Shown here: positions 24,299 through 32,361 of the stretch, one piece after another | Position numbering within the stretch: position 1 is the stretch's first letter | Layout of the letters: every line of letters starts with the position of its first letter | NCBI GenBank assembly: GCA_905213265.1 | Contig: CAJMHR010000001.1 | Span: forward strand, 25,555-89,554 | Length of the DNA stretch: 64,000 nucleotides | Source of the DNA: an uncultured Collinsella sp. | GTDB taxonomy: Bacteria; Actinomycetota; Coriobacteriia; Coriobacteriales; Coriobacteriaceae | Direction of reading: 5' to 3' | The notes under the pieces: model-generated | Told to the model about the DNA's origin: nothing | Database searches by the model: none | What the model saw: the letters and a program-made list of their open reading frames with translations, nothing else | Program-made: the position numbers and the translations under genes

Positions 24299-25636
24299 TT
24301 ACTTCCCAAATAGCGCACCCAGCAGACCGCGGCGTTTGGGCTTCTCCTCTCGGTAGGAACCCTCGGCAACCGCTGCAACCTGGCGCGGTTGCTCGCCGCC
24401 TCCACGGCGCACGATCTGGTACAGGAAGGGTGATTTAACATATTTGATCTCGACGGGCGTGGCGTGCACGGTGCTCTCACCGGACAGATGCAGGCTCGAG
24501 CTGAGCGGCGCCACGATATGCGTTTCGCGCTTGTCGCTAAACACCACCGCGGCCGCACGACCCGTCTGGCCGTTTACGGCGATGCGCACCTGCTCGCCGT
24601 CGCGGCTGTCCGTTGCCGGACGGTCGACAAAGTACACTGGCACCATAACTAGGCCGTCCTTGTGCTTGCGGGCCTTGCATGCCCACGTGCGGATGCTCTT
24701 TTTATTGAGCCCCAGTACAGCCTCGGCGTCGTTGCCCGCAACGTCGAGCGCCAACTTATCAATAACCACCTGGTCCTTGGTAGACGCATCGACGGAGACA
24801 ACGCGAAAGTCACCTTCCTGCATGGCCGGGTCAAACGGCCCAACCTTGGCAAAGTCCCACGGCTCCAAAATGCCCATGAGGCGAACGTCCAGGTAGTTTG
24901 CCTTGGGGTATGCCCAGTCGAGCACCTCGTAGTACACCAAGGTCTCCTTGCTCAGGCCCTTGCCTGGGAAGGACGCCATCATGCGCAGGTCCGCCAGCGC
25001 CATGGGGAAATAGAAGAGCATCATGTCGTTTTGGATCGCATCTTCCACGTCGTGCCCGGCAAAGGCTTCCGCATACTGGCGCACCAGCTGCAGTGCGCTG
25101 GCACGTGCCTGCTGCGGCGAGATTTCGCAGGGAATACCCTGCCCAGGTACATACTCCGCACCTACGCCCATGGTCAGGCGCTTGCTAAACGTCCCCGGCT
25201 TGAGCAGGTCGGCAATGCCGATCTTGTTGCCGCAGGACGGGCACTCAAACACGCGCTGGGTCGACTCGCCCTCAAAGGACGCACCACAGAAGGGGCAAGG
25301 AATGCTCACATGCGTGGCCTCTTGGAACTCCTGCGCCGTGCCGCGATCCTCCCACAGCAGATGTTCCAGAACTGACTGATTGCGCCAGTGCGAATTGAAG
25401 AAATACCAGTCCGGGTCCTCCGGGCGCTCGAGTTGCGACACATGCGTGAGCTTGAGCAGTCCATCCACCACCGTTAGCGGCGTATGGCGAATGCCCAGGG
25501 CGCTCTTGGGCTCCCCCGCATCAGCCTGCCACGGAACGACCGTGCCGCAATAGGCGCACTCAAAGCTGCGCTTAGCCTGGTGCGAGTACATAGGGCCGCC
25601 GCAGTTTTGACATTTAATGGCAAACATCTCGTCCAT
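24299..25636 (-). CDS. Protein with two zinc ribbons, function unknown
   Basis: The product has 445 residues and is probably cytoplasmic. Two four-Cys zinc ribbons occur near the N-terminus: CQNCGG with CAYCG (about 9-32) and CPFCGASF with CPSCGN (about 113-139). The middle (about 170-330) is mixed alpha/beta with no catalytic motif I recognise; residues 360-420 are beta-rich. The C-terminal end is basic and Gly-rich (KRRGLLGALFGK). I know no named family. Zinc ribbons of this type are common in large helicase-like or membrane-trafficking scaffolds, but nothing here decides. ATG 25636 has AAAGGAGGA 8 bases upstream; an in-frame ATG 17 codons earlier has none. It is divergent from the cation transporter. 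Confidence 0.7.
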   Translation of the reverse strand: MDEMFAIKCQNCGGPMYSHQAKRSFECAYCGTVVPWQADAGEPKSALGIRHTPLTVVDGLLKLTHVSQLERPEDPDWYFFNSHWRNQSVLEHLLWEDRGTAQEFQEATHVSIPCPFCGASFEGESTQRVFECPSCGNKIGIADLLKPGTFSKRLTMGVGAEYVPGQGIPCEISPQQARASALQLVRQYAEAFAGHDVEDAIQNDMMLFYFPMALADLRMMASFPGKGLSKETLVYYEVLDWAYPKANYLDVRLMGILEPWDFAKVGPFDPAMQEGDFRVVSVDASTKDQVVIDKLALDVAGNDAEAVLGLNKKSIRTWACKARKHKDGLVMVPVYFVDRPATDSRDGEQVRIAVNGQTGRAAAVVFSDKRETHIVAPLSSSLHLSGESTVHATPVEIKYVKSPFLYQIVRRGGGEQPRQVAAVAEGSYREEKPKRRGLLGALFGK

Positions 25637-25854
25637 GGAAACGTCCTCCTTTGCACAGGGGCTGTCGACATTAAGTATGTCGAGCAAGCAGGCACATGCC
25701 CATACCCATGTGGCCCAAAATGGACCACCCAGGCAGACGAGAAGGCTCGCTCGTTAGCACCGGCAGACTATTGCTGCATTTTCTGAGCATCGGTGCACGG
25801 CGCCCCCGCGCGAGCTACACTATCCCCTTAAACATGATTGTGAGGACGACCGCT

Positions 25855-27036
25855 ATGCTATTTGTAAATCGGCTGGTACATACGCTTGTTCCCGGCAGCG
25901 AGAGCGAGCCGGTCGATGCATCTTGCCGCACCAACGCGGGCTTTTCCGCAAGCCTCGTCTGCATTGGCCTCAACATCACCCTGTGCCTGGCCAAGGGCAT
26001 CGCGGGCCTGCTCGCCGGCTCCGTCTCCCTCATCGCCGACGCTTTCAACAACCTCTCCGATGCCTCGAGCAACATCGTGAGTCTGCTCGGGTTCCGCCTT
26101 GCCAGCCGCCCGGCAGACGAAGGCCACCCCTATGGCCACGGTCGCTATGAGTACCTAGCCGGCCTGTTCGTCGCCGTCCTGGTTTGCGCCGTCGGCATCA
26201 ATCTGATCCTCGAGTCGGTCACCAAGATCATCAAGCCTTCCCCCACCGCTTACACGTTCATTTCCCTTGCGGCACTGGCTACGTCCATGCTCGTAAAGCT
26301 CTGGATGGCCGCGTTCAACCGCACGCTGGGTAACCGCATCGATTCCGAAACGCTCATCGCCACGGCGCAGGACTCCAAAAACGACGTCATCACCTCGGGC
26401 TCGGTCTTGGTGGCGGCGCTTATTTCGCAGACGACCGACTTTGACCTCGATGGCTGGGCAGGCCTGGGTGTGGGCATCTTCATCTGCATCAGCGGCATGA
26501 GCCTAGTGCGCGACGCCATCAGCCCGTTGCTGGGGCAAGCGCCCGACCCCAAGCTCGTCCAAGCAATCCGCGACAAGATCATGTCCTATCCGCAGGTCTT
26601 GGGCACACACGACCTGATGGTGCACGACTACGGCCCCGGTCGTCAGTTTGCCAGCGCCCACGTGGAGATGCCCGGCGAGGGCGACGCGTTTGAGCACCAC
26701 GAGATTCTGGACACCATCGAGCACGACATCAAGCGCCAGATGGGCATTGGTATCACGCTGCACTGCGACCCCATCGCGACAACCGGCGATGACTTGCGCG
26801 GCTGGGTCAAGCGCGGCGTCATGCAGATCGATCCCGCGCTCTCCATCCACGATCTGCACGAGCACAACGGGTTCGTTTCGTTTGACCTGGTGCGTCCCGA
26901 CGGCTTTGACATATCCGACGAGGAGCTGCTGGAGCTCGTCACGCGCATCGTGCACGAGCGCCGACCCGATGCCTCATGCGTCGTTACGTTTGACTCGGGC
27001 TTTAGCTCGCCCGAGCGTCCGGCCGAGCAGCTGTAG
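25855..27036 (+). CDS. Cation diffusion facilitator (CDF) family metal transporter
   Basis: CDF proteins export divalent metals (Zn, Fe, Mn, Co) by proton antiport. The product has 393 residues. Six TM segments can be placed between about residues 30 and 225. The transport-site motifs are ADAFNNLSDASSN in TM2 (N and D ligands) and AQDSKNDVITS in TM5 (D and D). The loop GHPYGHGRYEYLAG is the family signature. The N-D / D-D site resembles the Mn- or Fe-type subfamily more than the H-D zinc type, so Mn or Fe export is a guess. The cytoplasmic C-terminal domain (HDLMVHDYGPGRQFASAHVEM) is present, followed by an extra ~90-residue domain without a family I know. ATG 25855 follows GAGGACGACCGCT. Confidence 0.9.
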   Translation: MLFVNRLVHTLVPGSESEPVDASCRTNAGFSASLVCIGLNITLCLAKGIAGLLAGSVSLIADAFNNLSDASSNIVSLLGFRLASRPADEGHPYGHGRYEYLAGLFVAVLVCAVGINLILESVTKIIKPSPTAYTFISLAALATSMLVKLWMAAFNRTLGNRIDSETLIATAQDSKNDVITSGSVLVAALISQTTDFDLDGWAGLGVGIFICISGMSLVRDAISPLLGQAPDPKLVQAIRDKIMSYPQVLGTHDLMVHDYGPGRQFASAHVEMPGEGDAFEHHEILDTIEHDIKRQMGIGITLHCDPIATTGDDLRGWVKRGVMQIDPALSIHDLHEHNGFVSFDLVRPDGFDISDEELLELVTRIVHERRPDASCVVTFDSGFSSPERPAEQL

Positions 27037-27054
27037 CCCCGCTCCGCTCGTCCG

Positions 27055-28044
27055 CTAGTTTCCCTGCGCGCCCGAGATGCCGTTTTGCAGTGCGTTCCAG
27101 GCATCCGTCGCCATGTCGCCCAAGTTCTGCGCGGTATCGCCCAGATTTTGTGCCGTATCGCCCAGCTCTTGCGCCTTGTCTCCCAACTCCTGCGCCTTGT
27201 TGCTCAAGTCCTCCAGCGTATTGGAGCTCGAGCTGTCGGTACCGCTTTGGCCGTCGGACGAGTTGCCCGAACTGTTCTTGTGCGTGAGTTGAATTTCGAG
27301 GTTGCCGTTGTCGTTATAGTAGGCAGAAGTAACGACCCAGTTGGCATCGACGACGGGCGTTGAGCCATCATCAGTCAGGACCACGGCATTCGAAAGATCG
27401 GCGCCGCGCGACTTGAGGATCTTCTTGGCGTTGGACCAGTACTGCCCCGGGATATCGCTCAGATCGACGGTGCCAGACGAGGCAGACTCGGTTTGCTCGG
27501 CAGTGGTATCGGCCGTTGAACTCCCCCGCTTGTTGAGCATGCCCGACACGATGGCAAACACAATCGACAGCGCAAAGAAGATCGCCAGCACGATGAGGAT
27601 CTTCTTGATCACGCTCGACGAACGCGACGGCGTCTCTTCCTCGTCCTCGCCATATTGCGGAATCGACTTGGGGTACTCGCGATACGGCTCGCGCGACTCG
27701 TAGCGAGGCTGCGCCGTGCGAGGCAAATACGTCGTCTGCTGAGGCTGCGGAATGGGATTCTGCGGCAGGCTGTCATAGGAATTCGGCGTCGAGGCAGCAT
27801 AAGAATCCTGCGGCGCGTAATCAAACGGATCCGGAGCTGCGTTGCCATAGGGGCCTTGCGAAGATGCAGCGTAAGAATCCTGCGCCGTGTCGCCATAGCC
27901 CATAACCCGGGTGGGCTCGGCAGAAGGCTGCGTCGCGGCGGGGTCGGTATAACCGGGGTTGGGAACAACGCGGGTCGCATCGGCGCTATCGCCAGCCTGC
28001 GCGGAACCGTAGCCGCCCATCACGGTTGTCTTGTCCTGATCCAT
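27055..28044 (-). CDS. Single-pass membrane protein with PASTA-like segment and C-terminal heptad repeats
   Basis: The product has 329 residues. The first ~135 residues are Tyr, Gln, Pro and Ser rich and disordered (AQDSYAASSQGPYG and similar repeats). One TM helix lies at about 146-167 (KKILIVLAIFFALSIVFAIV), so the C-terminal half is outside. Residues about 192-256 (DIPGQYWSNAKKILKSRGAD, then strands) resemble a PASTA-like unit. The end is a run of 7-residue repeats of the form AQ-E/N-LGD-x, five times, likely an amphipathic helix or coiled coil. It is convergent with the CDF gene (18 bases apart). SD is AAAGGAAT before ATG 28044. Function unknown; an envelope role is inferred. Confidence 0.75.
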   Translation of the reverse strand: MDQDKTTVMGGYGSAQAGDSADATRVVPNPGYTDPAATQPSAEPTRVMGYGDTAQDSYAASSQGPYGNAAPDPFDYAPQDSYAASTPNSYDSLPQNPIPQPQQTTYLPRTAQPRYESREPYREYPKSIPQYGEDEEETPSRSSSVIKKILIVLAIFFALSIVFAIVSGMLNKRGSSTADTTAEQTESASSGTVDLSDIPGQYWSNAKKILKSRGADLSNAVVLTDDGSTPVVDANWVVTSAYYNDNGNLEIQLTHKNSSGNSSDGQSGTDSSSSNTLEDLSNKAQELGDKAQELGDTAQNLGDTAQNLGDMATDAWNALQNGISGAQGN

Positions 28045-28162
28045 GCAACGATTCCTTTCCGTCGCGCGTGAGCCTCAAGTTATCCATGCATTCTACCCGC
28101 GCAAAAGCCTATGACGGGCAGAGTCCGTCGGTATCTACAAGACATGCGCGGGCCTAAGGATC

Positions 28163-28198
28163 AAAAAGCCCCGCCGTGCCTTGTGGGCGCGGCGGGGC
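28163..28198 (-). terminator. Intrinsic terminator of fhs
   Basis: On the minus strand GCCCCGCCGCGCCC pairs with GGCACGGCGGGGC and is followed by TTTTT. It begins 26 bases after the fhs stop. Confidence 0.88.
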
Positions 28199-28223
28199 GG
28201 GCTAGCAGCTATGGACAGCAGGC

Positions 28224-29891
28224 TTAGAACAGGCCGGTGATGTTGCCGTCGTTGTCGACGTCGATGTTTTCGGCCGCGGGCACCTTGGGCAGGCCCGGCA
28301 TGGTCAGAACGCTGCCGGTCAGCGCGACCACAAAGTGGGCGCCGGCAGAAACCTTGAGCTCACGCACGGTGATGCGGAAGTTCTCGGGAGCGCCCAGGAC
28401 CTTGGCGTTGTCGCTAAAGCTGTACTGCGTCTTGGCGACGCACACCGGCAGGTTGCCAAAGCCGTTCTCGCGCAGCTCGGCGAGCTGGCGCTTGGCGGCC
28501 GGCGTAAAGTCAACGCCGTCGGCGCGGTAGACCTTGGTGGCAACGGCCTCGAGGGCATCAGCGACATCAGCGCCGTCCTCATAGGCAAACTTGAGCTCGC
28601 TCGGCTGCTCAATCAGACGCATGACCTCATCGGCCAGCTCGAGCGCGCCCTCGCCGCCCTTGGCCCAGACCTCGGAAAGCTTAACGTTGACGCCGAGCTT
28701 CTGGCACTCGGACTCGATGAGTGCAAGCTCAGCCTCGGTGTCCGTCGGGAAGCGGTTGATGGCGACCACGCAGGGCAGACCATAAACGTTCTGGATGTTG
28801 TCGACATGACGCAGCAAGTTGGGCATGCCAGCCTTGAGTGCCTCGAGGTTCTCCTCGTTGAGGTCGGCCTTGGCGACGCCACCGTTGTACTTCAGCGCAC
28901 GAGCGGTCGCGACGACCACGACGGCGCTGGGGCGAACGCCCGTCATGCGGCACTTAATGTCGAGGAACTTCTCGGCACCCAGATCGGCACCGAAGCCGGC
29001 CTCGGTAATGGCGACATCGCCAAAGCGCATCGCCATACGCGTGGCCATGATAGAGTTGCAGCCGTGGGCAATGTTGGCGAAGGGGCCGCCGTGGACAAAC
29101 GCGGGCGTGCCCTCGAGTGTTTGCACCAAGTTGGGCTTGAGCGCATCCTTAAGCAGCGCAGCCATGGCGCCCTGAGCCTTGAGGTCGCGGGCGCGGACGG
29201 GCTCGCCGGCATAGCTGTAGCCGACGACGATCTCGCCCAAGCGCTCCTTGAGATCGTTGATGCTCGTAGACAGGCACAGGATTGCCATGACCTCGGAGGC
29301 GACGGTGATATCGAAGCCGTCCTCGCGCGGCACGCCCTGGGCCTTACCGCCAATGCCGTCGATAACGTGGCGCAGCTGACGGTCGTTCATATCGACGACG
29401 CGCTTCCAAGTGATGCGCTTAACGTCAATACCGAGCTGATTGCCCTGCTGAATATGGTTGTCGAGCATGGCGGCCAGCAGGTTATTGGCAGCACCGATAG
29501 CGTGGAAGTCGCCGGTAAAGTGCAGGTTGATATCCTCCATGGGGATGACCTGAGCCCAGCCGCCGCCGGCAGCACCGCCCTTAACGCCAAAGACGGGGCC
29601 GAGCGAAGGCTCGCGCAGGGCCACGGCACTCTTGACGCCGCGACGACGCAGGCCATCGGCCAGACCGATGGTCGTGGTGGTCTTGCCCTCGCCCGCAGGC
29701 GTTGGGTTGATAGCGGTCACGAGGACGAGCTTGGCCTGGTGATCGGTCGGCTCGTTGAGCAGTGAATAGTCAACCTTAGCCTTGTCGAAGCCGTACGGAA
29801 TCAGGTGCTTTACGTCGACGCCGGCGTTCTTAGCCACCTCGGTAATGGGCAGCGGCGTGACGGAACGTGCGATTTCGATGTCAGTAGGCAT
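28224..29891 (-). CDS. fhs: Formate--tetrahydrofolate ligase
   Basis: Fhs makes 10-formyl-THF from formate, THF and ATP. The product has 555 residues, the family size. Visible motifs are the ATP P-loop INPTPAGEGKTTTTIGLADGL (about 66-86), the substrate region REPSLGPVFGVKGGAAGGGWAQVIPME, and FVHGGPFANIAHGCNS. ATG 29891 follows AAAGGACCGCCC. With fchA and folD at 17.6-19.1 kb it completes the formate branch to methylene-THF, as used for serine, purine and formyl-Met synthesis or in acetogenic-type metabolism. It is a single-gene unit with its own terminator. No THF riboswitch is visible in its leader. Confidence 0.97.
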   Translation of the reverse strand: MPTDIEIARSVTPLPITEVAKNAGVDVKHLIPYGFDKAKVDYSLLNEPTDHQAKLVLVTAINPTPAGEGKTTTTIGLADGLRRRGVKSAVALREPSLGPVFGVKGGAAGGGWAQVIPMEDINLHFTGDFHAIGAANNLLAAMLDNHIQQGNQLGIDVKRITWKRVVDMNDRQLRHVIDGIGGKAQGVPREDGFDITVASEVMAILCLSTSINDLKERLGEIVVGYSYAGEPVRARDLKAQGAMAALLKDALKPNLVQTLEGTPAFVHGGPFANIAHGCNSIMATRMAMRFGDVAITEAGFGADLGAEKFLDIKCRMTGVRPSAVVVVATARALKYNGGVAKADLNEENLEALKAGMPNLLRHVDNIQNVYGLPCVVAINRFPTDTEAELALIESECQKLGVNVKLSEVWAKGGEGALELADEVMRLIEQPSELKFAYEDGADVADALEAVATKVYRADGVDFTPAAKRQLAELRENGFGNLPVCVAKTQYSFSDNAKVLGAPENFRITVRELKVSAGAHFVVALTGSVLTMPGLPKVPAAENIDVDNDGNITGLF

Positions 29892-30035
29892 GGGCGGTCC
29901 TTTCGTTACCGAATGAGAAAAAGACCAATTCAGCATAGCACGGGCGCGCAATAGTAAAACGCCCATAACCGATGAACGGCGATATGTTTACCCGATGCCC
30001 AGCGATAGCCCAACAGCCCGCCAAAACAAAGCGCC

Positions 30036-31103
30036 CTAAACGGTAGGTTCAATCCCCAGGTGCTCAAAGGTGCGAAGGGTTGCCTGACGGCCCTGCGGCG
30101 TACGAATCATCAACCCGCATTGCAGCAAATAGGGCTCATAGACATCCTCGAGCGTGCCCGGGTCCTCGCCCACCGCGCTGGCAAGGGTCGTAAGTCCCAC
30201 GGCACGACCGGAGAACGTCTTGGCGAGCGTCTCCAAAATGCGAATATCCATCCAGTCCAGACCGAGCTCGTCGATCTCGAAGAACTCGAGTGCCTGACGG
30301 CAGATATCGAGCTCAATGGGACCGTTGCCGCGCACCTGCGCATAGTCGCGCACGCGCTTGAGCAGGCGGTTGGCAAGACGTGGCGTGCCGCGCGAACGCG
30401 AGCCGATCTCGAGTGCACTGGGGTGGTCGATCGTCACGCCCAGGATAGTCGCCGAGCGCGTCACAATCTGCGCGAGCTCCTCGACCGTGTAGTAATCCAG
30501 GCGATATGAAATGCCAAAGCGGTCGCGCAACGGGCCTGTCAACATGCCTGAGCGGGTCGTTGCCGCTACCAGCGTAAACTTGGGAATATCCAGGCGAATC
30601 GAGCGCGCCGCCGGACCCTTGCCAATCACGATATCGAGGGCAAAGTCCTCCATCGCGGGGTACAGGACCTCCTCGACCGAACGGTTGAGGCGGTGGATCT
30701 CGTCGATAAACAGCACATCACCCGGCTGCAAGTTAGTAAGGATGGCCGCCAGGTCGCCCGTGCGTGCGATGGCAGGGCCACTCGTGGTCTTGATCTGAGC
30801 GCCCAGCTCGTTGGCGATAACGGTGGCCAGCGTGGTCTTGCCCAGGCCCGGAGGACCCGAGAAAATCACGTGGTCGAGCGTCTCGCCACGGCTCTGCGCC
30901 GCTTCGATCAACACGCGCAGGCTCTGCTTGATGTGCTCCTGGCCGCAGTAGTCGTCCAGGCGCTGGGGGCGCAAAGTGCGGTCGACATCGAGGTCCTCGG
31001 CCGTCAGCTCCGAGCCCACCATGCGCTCGCCGTGCGCCATGGATGCCGCCGGCGAGTTGCCGGGCGTCGCCCACAGGTCCTGAGAGTCATCGGCTTCCCA
31101 CAT
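30036..31103 (-). CDS. ruvB: Holliday junction branch-migration ATPase RuvB
   Basis: RuvB is the AAA+ motor that, with RuvA, drives branch migration of Holliday junctions. The product has 355 residues. Walker A is GPPGLGKTTLA, Walker B is VLFIDEIHRLN, sensor 1 lies in TLVAATTRSG, and the Arg finger region GPLRDRFGI is intact. The C-terminal winged-helix domain (ELGLDWMDIRILETL) follows. An N-terminal extension of ~35 residues precedes the usual LRPQRLDDYCGQ start. ATG 31103 overlaps the ruvA stop by one base (TGATG); a GTG lies one codon earlier. It is the last gene of ruvC-ruvA-ruvB. Confidence 0.97.
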   Translation of the reverse strand: MWEADDSQDLWATPGNSPAASMAHGERMVGSELTAEDLDVDRTLRPQRLDDYCGQEHIKQSLRVLIEAAQSRGETLDHVIFSGPPGLGKTTLATVIANELGAQIKTTSGPAIARTGDLAAILTNLQPGDVLFIDEIHRLNRSVEEVLYPAMEDFALDIVIGKGPAARSIRLDIPKFTLVAATTRSGMLTGPLRDRFGISYRLDYYTVEELAQIVTRSATILGVTIDHPSALEIGSRSRGTPRLANRLLKRVRDYAQVRGNGPIELDICRQALEFFEIDELGLDWMDIRILETLAKTFSGRAVGLTTLASAVGEDPGTLEDVYEPYLLQCGLMIRTPQGRQATLRTFEHLGIEPTV

Positions 31104-31723
31104 CACGCATCCATTCCGAGTCGCTTAAGCGCCGCGCCGAGCAGATCCTCGACACGCATATTCTGACCATCATACCCGCTCAGGGCAACATCGGTCTCCT
31201 GCGGGCTAAAGCCCATGGAAAGGAGCGCCGCACGGGCATCATCAATCGCCGAAGGAGCGGCGGCGGGAACCGGCATCGCAACCTGGCCGGGAATCACGTC
31301 GACCGGCACAAAGCCCTTATCCTTGGCAAAGGTGCTCTTGAGTTCCAGGATCAGGCGCTGAGCTGTCTTTTTGCCCACACCGGGTACCTTGGCCATGCCC
31401 TTGTCGTCCTCGGCCATCACCAGCGAATACAGCTGCCCCACGGTATAGGTGGAAAGCACGGCGAGCGCCAAGCGCGGGCCAACGCCCGAGACGGACACGA
31501 GCCGGTCGAACATCGTGCGCTCATCCTTTGAGGAAAAACCGAAAAGTGTCATGGCGTCCTCGCGCACCTGCATACGCGTGTAGAGGCGGACCTCGCCGCC
31601 GGGCGTCGGCAACGTGGCCGCAGTGCTGCCCGAGATGCCGAGCTCAAAGCCAACGCCCGACACATCGACGACAGCAGAACTCATCGTGGACTCGACAAGC
31701 GTTCCGTGGAGCTGGGAAATCAT
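31103..31723 (-). CDS. ruvA: Holliday junction DNA-binding protein RuvA
   Basis: RuvA binds the four-way junction and loads RuvB. The product has 206 residues, as usual. The N-terminal OB fold (MISQLHGTLVES, VVDVSGVGFELGIS), the two helix-hairpin-helix motifs (FDRLVSVSGVGPRLALAVLS and MAKVPGVGKKTAQRLILEL) and the C-terminal RuvB-binding UBA-like domain (AALLSMGFSPQETDVAL) are all present. ATG 31723 overlaps the ruvC stop by one base (TGATG). The SD is GAGG about 12 bases upstream, so coupling to ruvC may matter. Confidence 0.97.
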   Translation of the reverse strand: MISQLHGTLVESTMSSAVVDVSGVGFELGISGSTAATLPTPGGEVRLYTRMQVREDAMTLFGFSSKDERTMFDRLVSVSGVGPRLALAVLSTYTVGQLYSLVMAEDDKGMAKVPGVGKKTAQRLILELKSTFAKDKGFVPVDVIPGQVAMPVPAAAPSAIDDARAALLSMGFSPQETDVALSGYDGQNMRVEDLLGAALKRLGMDA

Positions 31724-32244
31724 CAGTATCCGGTTCCTCTCTGTTGATAGAACTCGCCACCGGTGAGGGCGCGGGTGCGGCTGAGGTTTACATGGCATAT
31801 GGCGCAAGCCAGGGCATCGGCGGCATGGTCGGGATGCGGGTCGTGGTCGAGCTGCGTGAGCGTGCGTACCATGTAGGCGACCTGCCGCTTGTCCGCGGCG
31901 CCGGTGCCCACCACAGCCTGTTTGATCTGCATGGGCGTGTACTCGCCAATCTCGAGCGCGCACTCCGAAAGCGCCACGAGCGCAGCACCGCGGGCATGCG
32001 CCGTGGGGATGGCCGAACGAACGTTGGCGCCAAAGTAGATGCTCTCGACAGCAGCCGTGTCGGGTCGATAACGCTCGACGACATCCTTAAGGTCATGGGC
32101 GATATGCGACAGGCGCACCGCGAGCGGACTTCCGGCACTGGTCTCGATGCAGCCGTAGGCACGGCAGCGAACCTCGCCACGCCGCTCCTCGATAATCCCC
32201 CAACCCGTATGAGCCAAACCGGGGTCGATGCCCAAGATAACCAA
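31723..32244 (-). CDS. ruvC: Holliday junction endonuclease RuvC
   Basis: RuvC nicks Holliday junctions symmetrically. The product has about 173 residues. The catalytic acidic residues sit in ILGIDPGLAHTGWG (Asp), AVESIYFGAN (Glu), and HPDHAADALACAICH (Asp, Asp). I favour TTG 32244 as the start: GGGGAGG lies 5 bases before it, and the protein then begins with LGID like most RuvC. ATG 32265 is upstream in frame and would add seven residues that contain the SD. A LexA-type box lies 56 bases upstream. It is the first gene of ruvCAB. Confidence 0.95.
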   Translation of the reverse strand: MVILGIDPGLAHTGWGIIEERRGEVRCRAYGCIETSAGSPLAVRLSHIAHDLKDVVERYRPDTAAVESIYFGANVRSAIPTAHARGAALVALSECALEIGEYTPMQIKQAVVGTGAADKRQVAYMVRTLTQLDHDPHPDHAADALACAICHVNLSRTRALTGGEFYQQRGTGY

Positions 32245-32299
32245 GCCAACCTCCCCTCGCCACAAGCACAGCGCAAGACAAGGCCCCGCGCATCATTCA

Positions 32300-32313
32300 C
32301 GAACGTCTGTTCT
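32300..32313. promoter_or_regulatory. LexA-type SOS box upstream of ruvCAB
   Basis: CGAACGTCTGTTCT fits the Gram-positive SOS box CGAACRNRYGTTYC, with the main fault being C for R at position 8 (the last base also differs). It lies 56 bases upstream of the ruvC start, where a LexA operator would be expected. DNA-damage induction of ruvCAB is inferred. Confidence 0.65.
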
Positions 32314-32361
32314 AGAATAACACAACGGGGCCAAGATGCTTAAAGCAAGATTGCTTCTGCC

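Noticed and set aside
29892..30035. THF riboswitch before fhs
   Set aside because: The leader is short and lacks the conserved core of that riboswitch; nothing similar is visible.
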